A program made the translations under genes and the position numbers. This document shows positions 6,233 through 12,452 of a stretch of 12,452 bases of DNA, piece by piece; within the stretch, counting starts at the first letter, position 1, and each line of letters starts with the position of its first letter. The DNA is from Lachnospiraceae bacterium (lineage in GTDB: Bacteria > Bacillota > Clostridia > Lachnospirales > Lachnospiraceae). The stretch spans positions 1-12,452 of the forward strand of contig JAGDCQ010000021.1 in assembly GCA_017958465.1 (NCBI GenBank), in the 5' to 3' direction. The notes beneath the pieces were generated by a model, which was not told the DNA's origin, ran no database searches, and worked only from the letters and a program-made list of their open reading frames with translations.

Positions 6233-6784
6233 TCATATCAGTCTTATAAGCTTGCAATTTGGGATCCCCTCGCTCCATAGCTGCTCCCTCGGCAGCTTTC
6301 TGACAGTGGAGACGATACAGGAATTAAGCGCGCCGTGTGCCACAATGAGCACATCCTTCCCTGCTTCCACAAGGGGCAGGGCTGTTCCATCAAGGAAATC
6401 CTTTACCCGCTCAAACACCATGTCAAGGCTCTCTCCGCCTTCAACAGGGACATTATAATCCTCCGGGTGGAAGAAAAACACCTTTATCGGGCTGTCCGGG
6501 ATATCAAAACAGTTCTCGACACCTTCAAAGGTCCCAAAGCCCATCTCCTTAAGCCTGTCATCAAAAACGATCGGCACATCCCGCCCTTCCAGCAAGATCT
6601 TTGCGGTCTCCTTTGCCCTTACAAGAGGCGAGCAAAAGCAGATATCAAAATGCACATCCTTGTACTCTTCTGCCGCTTCTTTTGCCATCTGCCTGCCGCT
6701 GTCGTTCAGCGGGATATCCGTTATCCCCTGGAGCTTGCGCCTTTCGTTCCAGTCTGTTTTGCCATGGCGCATTATATATAACAT
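6233..6784 (-). CDS. Histidine phosphatase family protein
   Basis: This 183-residue cytosolic enzyme belongs to the phosphoglycerate mutase-like histidine phosphatase superfamily. The catalytic R6-H7-G8 near the start carries the phosphorylated histidine. The other pocket residues are in place: Arg56 in S-P-L-V-R-A-K-E-T, Glu80 in R-L-K-E-M-G-F-G, and His150 in V-A-H-G. The length is normal for the small branch of the family (cobC/gpmB-like). These enzymes hydrolyse diverse small phosphomonoesters, and the sequence does not reveal the substrate. It starts at 6784 behind AAGGTG, 26 bp after the radical SAM gene, and is the last gene of that transcription unit. The segment at 91-112 (K-V-F-F-F-H-P-E-D-Y) is probably the variable substrate-cap region. 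Confidence 0.92.
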   Translation of the reverse strand: MLYIMRHGKTDWNERRKLQGITDIPLNDSGRQMAKEAAEEYKDVHFDICFCSPLVRAKETAKILLEGRDVPIVFDDRLKEMGFGTFEGVENCFDIPDSPIKVFFFHPEDYNVPVEGGESLDMVFERVKDFLDGTALPLVEAGKDVLIVAHGALNSCIVSTVRKLPREQLWSEGIPNCKLIRLI

Positions 6785-6810
6785 ACTTCACCTTTCCGGA
6801 CCTGTCACTT

Positions 6811-7683
6811 TCAAAGTGAGAACATCCTGTCCATTACGCGTTTTTTGTCCCGGCTCCACTCCGGCGCCACAAGGATCCTCTTGTCGCCGTCACCGGTCAT
6901 CCTGTGGATCACAATATCCTCCGGAAGGATGTCCAGCGCCTCTTTCACTATCCCGTAATACTCGTCAAAGGACAGGCAATCGAACTTTCCCGCAAGGTAG
7001 TCCTTTTCAAGGTCCGTGCCCTTAAGAACGTGCAAAAGCTGGAGCTTTATGCCCTGTACGCCGCTCTCTCCCACGTATCTCACGGTTTCAAGCATATCCT
7101 CCTTTGTTTCCCCGGGGAGTCCGAGGATCACATGGACTATGGTCTCAAGGCCCCGCTCTTTAAGGGCTTTGACGGCTTTATCGTAAACGGCGAGTGGGTA
7201 GCACCTGCGGATATATTCCGCGGTCCTTTCGTGGATGGTCTGAAGTCCAAGCTCCACCCAGACAGGTTTTATCCTGTTAACTGAGGACAGTACATCAAGC
7301 ACATCCTCCCCAAGGCAGTCCGGCCGTGTGGCAATAGAAACGATCTCCACGTCCGGCCTCTTTGCAGCCTCAAGATAGAGCTTCCGTAAGGTTTCCGCCG
7401 GCCCGTAGGTGTTGGTGAAAGCCTGAAAATAGGCGATAAAACTGCAGCCTTCTTCAGGAAGCTTTGCGCTTATCCTTGCCTTTCCGGCGTCAAGCTGTTC
7501 AGACACCGAAAGGGAAGGGCTCCCGGCAAAGTCTCCGGAGCCGCTGCCCGAGCAGAAGATACACCCTCTGTCCGAAAGCGTCCCATCCCTGTTGGGGCAG
7601 GTAAAGCCTGCGTTTATAGCTATCTTATAGACCTTTTTCCCAAACCTTTCTTTCAGGTATTCATTTACCGTCCGCTGCCTCAT
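6811..7683 (-). CDS. TIGR01212 family radical SAM protein (YhcC/YtqA-like)
   Basis: This 290-residue enzyme has a 4Fe-4S cluster motif C29-x11-C41-x2-C44 within C-P-N-R-D-G-T-L. That spacing is characteristic of the YhcC/YtqA group rather than the usual CxxxCxxC. Other family marks are Y-F-Q-A-F-T-N-T-Y (85-93), A-T-R-P-D-C (118-123), E-L-G-L-Q-T (144-149) and I-L-G-L-P-G-E-T (186-193). The group is related to the Elp3/MiaB fold. I recall that B. subtilis YtqA has been implicated in tRNA wobble-uridine modification (MnmL), while E. coli YhcC is uncharacterised. Its usual methyltransferase partner (YtqB/MnmM) is not present here. The ATG at 7683 is preferred over an in-frame GTG at 7689, but neither has a strong ribosome binding site. 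It lies 52 bp after the ABC permease gene with no terminator between. Confidence 0.92.
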   Translation of the reverse strand: MRQRTVNEYLKERFGKKVYKIAINAGFTCPNRDGTLSDRGCIFCSGSGSGDFAGSPSLSVSEQLDAGKARISAKLPEEGCSFIAYFQAFTNTYGPAETLRKLYLEAAKRPDVEIVSIATRPDCLGEDVLDVLSSVNRIKPVWVELGLQTIHERTAEYIRRCYPLAVYDKAVKALKERGLETIVHVILGLPGETKEDMLETVRYVGESGVQGIKLQLLHVLKGTDLEKDYLAGKFDCLSFDEYYGIVKEALDILPEDIVIHRMTGDGDKRILVAPEWSRDKKRVMDRMFSL

Positions 7684-7735
7684 GACCACAAACCCACATA
7701 GCGTAAGAATTGTGTATAGTATGCCATATCAGAGC

Positions 7736-8527
7736 TTAACTTGCAATATCCCTTTTGTTGTAGCACAGGAACGCAAAAACTGTACAAACAGCAGTCACAG
7801 CCAGGGAAGTTATAATGGCCGCAGGCTCCGTTTCCTTTCCGGAAAGGATCTCGGAAGCGTTTGCAAATGAGTAGGGTCCGATGAAAAGCGCATCTTTCAG
7901 GTCCGGTACCACACGGCCGATGATATCGTAAAAATAGAACAGCACTGCGATCCCAAGGCCAAGTCCCGTCCTGTTTTTCCAGGACAGCGATGACACCGCA
8001 AAGCAAACGGCTCCTATCTCAAGGTCCATAAGGCACTGCTTGCCCATAAATTCAAGGAAGCCCGCAACAGGCATTTCATCCCCCACAATAAGGATCCCTA
8101 CCCAGTAAAGAAGACTGCAGAAAAGTGTAAACACCACAAGCATCACCGCAACACAAAGGCCTTTTGCGGCAACTACACTTGTCCTTGAGACCGGGAGTGA
8201 CAGCAGGAATTCACCGGTGTGGCCCTCTTCCTCTTTTGACAGGATGCAGACTGCGATAAGTGCAGCAAACATGCCGCTTCCAAGGCTGTGCACAGTGCCT
8301 ACCTCCGTGGCGAAGAAGCCTTTGAAGGTCGCTATGCTGAGGGTACTCATTCCGAAAGCGTCTGCAAAAGCGCCCATATTTGAGAAGGCGTCTGCCATCT
8401 CCTTCATATCTCCCTCCATACTCTTGTACAGGAGGATGCAGATCATACCTATGCCGCCGACAACAAAGCTCCAGATCAGCAGGTTTTTCAGGTTCAGGCG
8501 AACCTCACGCATCAATATTGTTTTCAT
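7736..8527 (-). CDS. ABC transporter permease (ABC-2 type)
   Basis: This 263-residue membrane protein has about six hydrophobic segments (roughly 17-34, 82-97, 123-147, 165-182, 189-204 and 237-256). After the second segment comes a charged E-E-E-G-H-T-G-E followed by L-L-S-L-P-V-S-R (108-115), a signature of ABC-2 export permeases in the PF12679-like group. Its start lies 3 bp after the stop of the ATPase gene, and its GAGGAGG ribosome binding site sits inside the ATPase 3' end, so the two are co-translated. It forms the membrane half of an exporter or membrane-stress type transporter. The cargo is unknown, with peptides, lipids or antibiotics being usual for this class. Confidence 0.92.
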   Translation of the reverse strand: MKTILMREVRLNLKNLLIWSFVVGGIGMICILLYKSMEGDMKEMADAFSNMGAFADAFGMSTLSIATFKGFFATEVGTVHSLGSGMFAALIAVCILSKEEEGHTGEFLLSLPVSRTSVVAAKGLCVAVMLVVFTLFCSLLYWVGILIVGDEMPVAGFLEFMGKQCLMDLEIGAVCFAVSSLSWKNRTGLGLGIAVLFYFYDIIGRVVPDLKDALFIGPYSFANASEILSGKETEPAAIITSLAVTAVCTVFAFLCYNKRDIAS

Positions 8528-8530
8528 GCC

Positions 8531-9217
8531 TCATTCCTCCTCATAGAATCTCAAGAACGTCTCGTCGTCGATGTCCGCGGATTCAAGTTCAGTCAGCCTG
8601 CCTTCCCGCATGATGGCCGCGTGCCTGCAGTATTTGTTCACTTCCGACAGCACATGTGTCGAAAGCAGACAGGTGGCACCCTTTGCAACGTATTCGTTGA
8701 TCAGCTCGAAAAAGTGCTTCTGCATCAGCGGATCGAGGCCTCCCGTAGGCTCATCAAAAACAAAGAGCTTCGGACAGTGCTGCATGGCGCAGACGATGCT
8801 GACCTTCTTCCTGTTACCGAGGGACAGCTCCCTTATCCTCTTGCGGGTGTCAACCTTAAGCCTTTCACAGAGCTTTGCAGCCTCCGCGGAGCAATCCTTT
8901 CCCCGCACCTTAGCCGCATACTCTATTACCTCCGAAACCCGCATATTGCCGTAGAACCAGGCCTCCGACGGCATATACCCCACGTTTTCAAGGATCTTTT
9001 CATGGTCTTTTACGCTGTCCATCCCAAGGATCTTTATCGAGCCCTCCTCAAACCGCAAAAATCCTAACATAGAGCGGATAGTTGTGGATTTTCCCGCGCC
9101 GTTTGGTCCGATAAACCCGTAGATGTCGCCTTCCTTCACGGTAAGTGAGACTCCCGATACTCCTCTGTTTTTCCCGTAATTCTTTGTAAGATCACGGATC
9201 TCTATCGCATTTGCCAT
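8531..9217 (-). CDS. ABC transporter ATP-binding protein
   Basis: This 228-residue nucleotide-binding subunit has all the required motifs: Walker A G-P-N-G-A-G-K-S-T (37-45), signature L-S-L-G-N-R-K-K (131-138), Walker B L-F-V-F-D-E (151-156), D-loop G-G-L-D (159-162) and H-loop His188. The Q-loop position reads Y-M-P-S-E, as is common in the ABC-2/drug-export subfamily. The start at 9217 is set by AAAGGAGG; the longer frame from 9238 lies upstream of it. It forms a transporter with the permease encoded immediately downstream. It follows the LytTR/DUF3021 pair, a common arrangement in Firmicutes, but a terminator lies between. I see no convincing promoter in the 45 bp between that terminator and the start. 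Confidence 0.96.
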   Translation of the reverse strand: MANAIEIRDLTKNYGKNRGVSGVSLTVKEGDIYGFIGPNGAGKSTTIRSMLGFLRFEEGSIKILGMDSVKDHEKILENVGYMPSEAWFYGNMRVSEVIEYAAKVRGKDCSAEAAKLCERLKVDTRKRIRELSLGNRKKVSIVCAMQHCPKLFVFDEPTGGLDPLMQKHFFELINEYVAKGATCLLSTHVLSEVNKYCRHAAIMREGRLTELESADIDDETFLRFYEEE

Positions 9218-9252
9218 AATGCGCCTCCTTTCTCTCACTTATCAAATAACAC

Positions 9253-9284
9253 AAAATTAAAGCGGGAACAAGGCCTGTTCCCGC
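9253..9284 (-). terminator. Terminator after the SGNH/LytTR/DUF3021 operon
   Basis: A perfect 9-bp stem (9262-9270 with 9276-9284) with a 5-nt loop is followed on the minus strand by TTTAATTTTG. It begins 22 nt after the DUF3021 stop codon and separates that operon from the ABC transporter genes. Confidence 0.85.
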
Positions 9285-9306
9285 AAGATGCACATATTTG
9301 CCGCCA

Positions 9307-9774
9307 TCATTCACTTTTTTTGTGTTCGGTCTGGAAAAGCTTAAGCTCTTCATTGAGTTTTTTGTCGTCGATCCTCCGCTTCGAGCGGTATATCAATATC
9401 ACACAAACATAGGTCAAAAGGATATAAGCCGCAAAGATCAGGGTCGCAAGGACCTTCCTGTCCAGCCAGCCGCCAAGTACCGAAACCCCGCAGTATAAAA
9501 GAGTGCAGACCGTGACTCCGGCATACTCGCGAAGCCCCAGTGTGTCGGCCTCGTCAAAGTTGCCAAACAGGAACACCTGCATATAGCCTATTATATAGCA
9601 CGTAAAGATCATCTCCGCCATGTGCGCGATGCTCACGGAGAAAGTGCCGTTGATCATCCTGAAAACGCAGACAAAGAACAATATCGCGAAAAAGTACAGA
9701 CAGGCCTTGAACTCTATGCCTATCTCCTTTGTAAGGTACCTTTCCCACAGGGTGAGTTTTTTCTCTTCTCTCAT
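9307..9774 (-). CDS. DUF3021 family membrane protein
   Basis: This 155-residue protein has four transmembrane segments (roughly 22-40, 51-71, 86-104 and 107-127). It ends in a charged cytoplasmic tail (R-S-K-R-R-I-D-D-K-K) that looks helical or coiled. Size, topology and position directly after a LytTR gene fit DUF3021 (PF11457). In related LytTR regulatory systems such as HdrRM and BrsRM of Streptococcus mutans, the small membrane protein inhibits its paired LytTR activator, so the same role is inferred here. The start codon overlaps the LytTR stop as TAATG, which implies translational coupling and a fixed ratio of the two proteins. Confidence 0.88.
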   Translation of the reverse strand: MREEKKLTLWERYLTKEIGIEFKACLYFFAILFFVCVFRMINGTFSVSIAHMAEMIFTCYIIGYMQVFLFGNFDEADTLGLREYAGVTVCTLLYCGVSVLGGWLDRKVLATLIFAAYILLTYVCVILIYRSKRRIDDKKLNEELKLFQTEHKKSE

Positions 9775-10214
9775 TATCTGTCCCCCTTCAAAAGCCTTCT
9801 GAACTCCGAGGCATATCTTCTCGAGATCATAATGTGCTCGCCGCCGTCCATGGTGGCGTCTATCCTGTTGGAGGACAGGCTTTTCAGCGATACCACCTTG
9901 TTTATATTAATGACCATGGACTTGCTGCACCTGAAGAAGCACTCATCGCAGATATCCGCCGTAAAGGAGTTGAGGGATCCGTCGATCTGAAGGACCTTCT
10001 CTTTTGTATAGGCAAACACCCTGTCGTCCACGGATTCCAGGAAAAGCACATCATCAAGGCTTATGCACTCGTTCCCCTCAGAAGTCTTCCCCCAGAGCTT
10101 TCGCTCTTTGTTACTGAGAAGTTCCACCACCCGCTCCACCACAGGGTTTGGCTCAATATACCGGATGACGATGCTTTCCTCGCCGCCGGCTATCTTTTGA
10201 ATATCTATCTTCAT
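9774..10214 (-). CDS. LytTR family DNA-binding transcriptional regulator
   Basis: This 146-residue protein has no receiver domain. A short N-terminal beta-rich part (1-40) precedes a LytTR DNA-binding domain (about 45-144). Domain marks are D-D-V-L-F-L-E-S-V-D-D-R-V-F-A-Y (54-69), F-F-R-C-S-K-S-M-V-I-N (93-103), I-N-K-V-V-S-L (104-110) and I-S-R-R-Y-A-S-E-F (130-138). The start at 10214 follows GGGAG. The longer frame to 10271 lies wholly inside the upstream gene. Its ATG overlaps the SGNH gene stop as ATGA. With the adjacent DUF3021 protein it forms a two-protein LytTR regulatory pair. Targets are unknown; the ABC transporter downstream is a candidate, though I found no clear pair of LytTR half-sites before it. 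Confidence 0.93.
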   Translation of the reverse strand: MKIDIQKIAGGEESIVIRYIEPNPVVERVVELLSNKERKLWGKTSEGNECISLDDVLFLESVDDRVFAYTKEKVLQIDGSLNSFTADICDECFFRCSKSMVININKVVSLKSLSSNRIDATMDGGEHIMISRRYASEFRRLLKGDR

Positions 10215-11485
10215 TGTTCTCCCGCTGTCTCTTTGTCCTTCGACACAAGGATCCCGAGGATATCGAACCACTTGCCCTCAGGCACGGTGACAGTCACTGT
10301 GTGGACCGCCTCATCCTTCTCCGCAAAGATCTCTTTTGCATATACGCTGTTACCCCAGCCGCCGGTAAAATCGCCTTCAAGGGTTCCAACTTCTTTTCCG
10401 TCCACGGTCACAGTTGCCGTTCCGTAAGTCCCGGAAACGCTCCTGTAAAAGAGGATCCCTATACGTTTTGCCTTTACGGTAAAGGTGATGCTTCCACCCG
10501 CCTTTGCCTGCCAGCCCTTCCCGAACTCTCCCCAGGCTACGCCTCCTGGCGCAAAGCCCTCTGCCTTATCGGCCGAAATGCTTGTATTGTCAAAGATCCC
10601 GCCATTCATATAAACTTCCGGGGAGAGCGGCTTTATGGCAGTAAGATCCAGGGGTTCATCGGGCTCGTCAAGGGCTTCGTATACGGAATTGAGGTATTTC
10701 CAGATAACTTCCCCGCAGATAGCATGCCCCTTGTCGTTCGGGTGGATGTTATCCGGCGAGATTTCAGTCCACTTTATCCTCTCCGCCTCCAGCTCCTTTA
10801 AGATCATGTCATGATAGCTGATCTGGGGAAGCTTGTAGTTAAAGCCCGTATAAACGTGATTATTCTGGGCTGAGGTGCCGTCGTCCTGTGTCATGTAAAG
10901 CAGGAGCACCGCAGGGGAATTGTCCTGCAGGATCACTCTCCTGACAAGGTTTTCATAGGTCGTCTTATAAAAGCTGTTGTTTGCGTCGTTTACGGAAAAC
11001 TCAACGATCACAAAATCGGGGTTATAGTCCAAAAGGTCCGGCCCCATCCTGTGGACGCCAAGATAAGAATCCGTCCCGCCGATCCCGGCATTCACATAGT
11101 TTATGGTTGTTTCGGGGAATGTCTCCTGCCACCATTTTTTCATGATGGAAGCATAGCTGTTTTCCGGCTTTGTGGCACTGCTGCCCTGGGTTATAGAGCC
11201 ACCTATCACAGCAACCGTGACAGGTTTACGGGCCTCCGCCTTCTTCATAACGGCTTTGAGCCTCGAAAGGTTTACGTTTGCAAACTTCAGGGCATTTTCA
11301 TACATTTCATCCGTCACATAAGATGTGTGCGCAGGGACGGCATTCCGCTCAACTGCAGGTGTCGTTGCGGAACCTGTCCCAACAGGGCCGTCCCCCGGGC
11401 CTTTTGAGCCCTTTTCGCCGCATCCTGCAAGTCCTGTAAACAGCATGCACACAAGCTCACATACTAAAAAAACGTGTTTTTTCAT
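10211..11485 (-). CDS. SGNH/GDSL hydrolase lipoprotein with C-terminal beta domain
   Basis: This 424-residue protein has a lipoprotein signal (L-A-G-C22) followed by a Gly/Pro/Ser linker (23-50). The catalytic domain (about 75-275) has all SGNH blocks: I, V-I-G-G-S-I-T with nucleophile Ser97; II, N-A-G-I-G-G-T-D-S with Gly134; III, V-N-D-A-N with Asn166; and V, D245-x-x-H248. The G-G-S-I-T form and this architecture fit surface esterases that remove acetyl or other acyl groups from polysaccharides. Residues about 290-415 form a beta-rich domain, probably a carbohydrate-binding jelly roll. The ATG at 11485 is preferred over 11488 because of its 7-nt spacing from GGGGA. It lies 28 bp after the oxidoreductase gene, and its stop overlaps the LytTR start, an unusual pairing of enzyme and regulator. 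Confidence 0.92.
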   Translation of the reverse strand: MKKHVFLVCELVCMLFTGLAGCGEKGSKGPGDGPVGTGSATTPAVERNAVPAHTSYVTDEMYENALKFANVNLSRLKAVMKKAEARKPVTVAVIGGSITQGSSATKPENSYASIMKKWWQETFPETTINYVNAGIGGTDSYLGVHRMGPDLLDYNPDFVIVEFSVNDANNSFYKTTYENLVRRVILQDNSPAVLLLYMTQDDGTSAQNNHVYTGFNYKLPQISYHDMILKELEAERIKWTEISPDNIHPNDKGHAICGEVIWKYLNSVYEALDEPDEPLDLTAIKPLSPEVYMNGGIFDNTSISADKAEGFAPGGVAWGEFGKGWQAKAGGSITFTVKAKRIGILFYRSVSGTYGTATVTVDGKEVGTLEGDFTGGWGNSVYAKEIFAEKDEAVHTVTVTVPEGKWFDILGILVSKDKETAGEQ

Positions 11486-11513
11486 CATCTCATCCCCGGT
11501 TTTTCAAAAATTT

Positions 11514-12452
11514 TTATTTCTTCCAGGCTTCTCTTACCCTGTCCATTATCTCCATCATCTTTACGGACTCGGAAAGAGGCATGGAACGGCTTTCGCTAAG
11601 GCCCTTTTCAATGCAGTCCATGCTTTCAAGGAACTCGTACTCGTAGCCGCTTATCTGCTTTGGAACATCTATGTGCTTCAACAGCCTGTCGGAGGTATCA
11701 AAGATATTGATCTCCTGCGGATTGTTGATGTTCTCCACCACCATATACCCTTTGTCCCCGTGGAATATGCCCTTGCGGTCCGAGCGCGGGTAGATGCTGT
11801 GGGTGAGCACCGCCATACGTCCGTCCCGGTAGAACACCGTTATGGACTCGTCGCTGTCCACACCTGTATCCGTAAAGCGTACGGAGGACTCTATCCTCTC
11901 GATGTCATCCCCAAAGTGCATGAGCATGAAATTTATGCCGTAAACGCCGATGTCGAGGAGTGCGCCCCCGGCAAGCTCCGGCCTGATGATCCGCTCCACG
12001 TGGGATATGGTGTAGGAAAGGTTTGCGGTAAGGGTATAAACTTTGCCGATAATGCCGCTTGCAAGCTCGTCGTCGATAAGTTTCCTCGACGGCATATACC
12101 TTGGCCAGATGGCCTCAGAAACGTACACGCCTTTTTCCCCGGAAAGCCGCATTATCTCACGGGCCTGCTCTGCGTCCCGGCAAAAAGCCTTCTCGCAGAG
12201 AGCGGGTTTCCCGTGCTCCACACAGAGCTTCATATGTTCAAAGTGGTGCGAATGGGGCGTTGCAATATAAACCAGCTCCACCTCAGGGTCCGAGAGCATC
12301 TCCTCATAGCTTCCGTAGGCTTTTTCGTACCCGTGGTCCTTTGCAAAGCTTTCTGCCTTTGCAAGATCGCGGGAAGCAACGGCGTAGCAGTTTACTTCTT
12401 TCATCTGTTCAAGTGTGCGTGATACGGATCCCGCAATGGAACCCGCGCCTAA
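11514..12452 (-). CDS. Gfo/Idh/MocA family oxidoreductase (partial, N-terminus beyond window)
   Basis: The frame is open to the right edge, giving 312 residues. The first visible residues, L-G-A-G-S-I-A-G, are the Rossmann NAD(P)-binding loop, so only a few N-terminal residues are missing, and the ATG at 12404 is not the real start. Further marks are Y-I-A-T-P-H-S-H-H (62-70), the catalytic-lysine motif in the form C-E-K-A-F (86-90) rather than the usual E-K-P, S-E-A-I-W-P-R-Y-M-P in the substrate domain, and G-G-A-L-L-D-I-G-V-Y-G. This set resembles the dihydrodiol/glucose-fructose oxidoreductase branch, cytosolic NAD(P)-dependent enzymes acting on sugars or their derivatives. The exact substrate is unknown. 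It precedes the SGNH hydrolase gene by 28 bp, which suggests linked carbohydrate metabolism. Confidence 0.93.
   Translation of the reverse strand, partial: LGAGSIAGSVSRTLEQMKEVNCYAVASRDLAKAESFAKDHGYEKAYGSYEEMLSDPEVELVYIATPHSHHFEHMKLCVEHGKPALCEKAFCRDAEQAREIMRLSGEKGVYVSEAIWPRYMPSRKLIDDELASGIIGKVYTLTANLSYTISHVERIIRPELAGGALLDIGVYGINFMLMHFGDDIERIESSVRFTDTGVDSDESITVFYRDGRMAVLTHSIYPRSDRKGIFHGDKGYMVVENINNPQEINIFDTSDRLLKHIDVPKQISGYEYEFLESMDCIEKGLSESRSMPLSESVKMMEIMDRVREAWKK

Noticed and set aside
9218..9306. LytTR binding sites before the ABC ATPase gene
   Set aside because: I looked for paired direct repeats of LytTR type and found none convincing; only the terminator is clear.
9834..10801. Plus-strand frames of 197 and 195 codons
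   Set aside because: Antisense to the LytTR and SGNH genes; no start signals or domain features.
11325..12422. Plus-strand open frame of 365 codons
   Set aside because: It lies antisense to the oxidoreductase and the SGNH signal peptide region, both with clear family motifs. It has no ribosome binding site and no recognisable domain.
1..12452. tRNA, rRNA, CRISPR arrays, insertion sequences or phage genes
   Set aside because: No cloverleaf-like, repeat-spacer or transposase/integrase signatures were seen on either strand.

Overview
The window is about 12.5 kb of densely packed bacterial DNA of moderate G+C content. It has fourteen protein-coding genes, thirteen on the minus strand and one on the plus strand. 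I see no rRNA, tRNA, CRISPR array or insertion sequence. The gene content suggests a Gram-positive, Clostridia-like host, perhaps a Lachnospiraceae from gut or rumen. The reasons are AGGAGG-type ribosome binding sites, lipoboxes on three secreted proteins, a LytTR/DUF3021 pair, and a LexA box of the Bacillus/Clostridium type (CGAAC-N4-GTTCG). The taxonomic placement is inference.

Layout from right to left, following minus-strand transcription. A Gfo/Idh/MocA oxidoreductase is cut by the right edge (11514-12452). It is followed by an SGNH-hydrolase lipoprotein (10211-11485), a stand-alone LytTR DNA-binding protein (9774-10214) and a DUF3021 membrane protein (9307-9774). The last three are joined by an ATGA and a TAATG overlap, and the block ends in a clear hairpin terminator (9253-9284). 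Next come an ABC exporter ATPase and permease (8531-9217, 7736-8527), a TIGR01212-type radical SAM protein (6811-7683) and a histidine phosphatase (6233-6784), ending in a terminator at 6179-6229.

Convergent to that block is the only plus-strand gene, a 91-residue protein (5905-6180). Its promoter contains a perfect SOS (LexA) box. Divergent from it are an MFS transporter (4534-5694) with a near-consensus promoter and a dyad just downstream, and a small DUF6935-like protein (3861-4520), closed by a strong terminator. To the left lie two more lipoproteins: a tyrosine phosphatase with an Fn3-like domain (2700-3758), and a repeat protein ending in an NPCBM-like domain split by a low-complexity insert (859-2601).

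At the left edge is a truncated gene (1-807). Its three spaced beta-hairpin motifs, each with a K-x-Y signature, resemble ABBA-fold prenyltransferases, in particular the cyanobactin peptide prenyltransferases (LynF/TruF/PatF). This is the most intriguing candidate here, but it rests on motif recognition from memory. The SOS-controlled orphan small protein is the best-supported regulatory finding. The rest reads as surface, carbohydrate and transport functions typical of gut Firmicutes.
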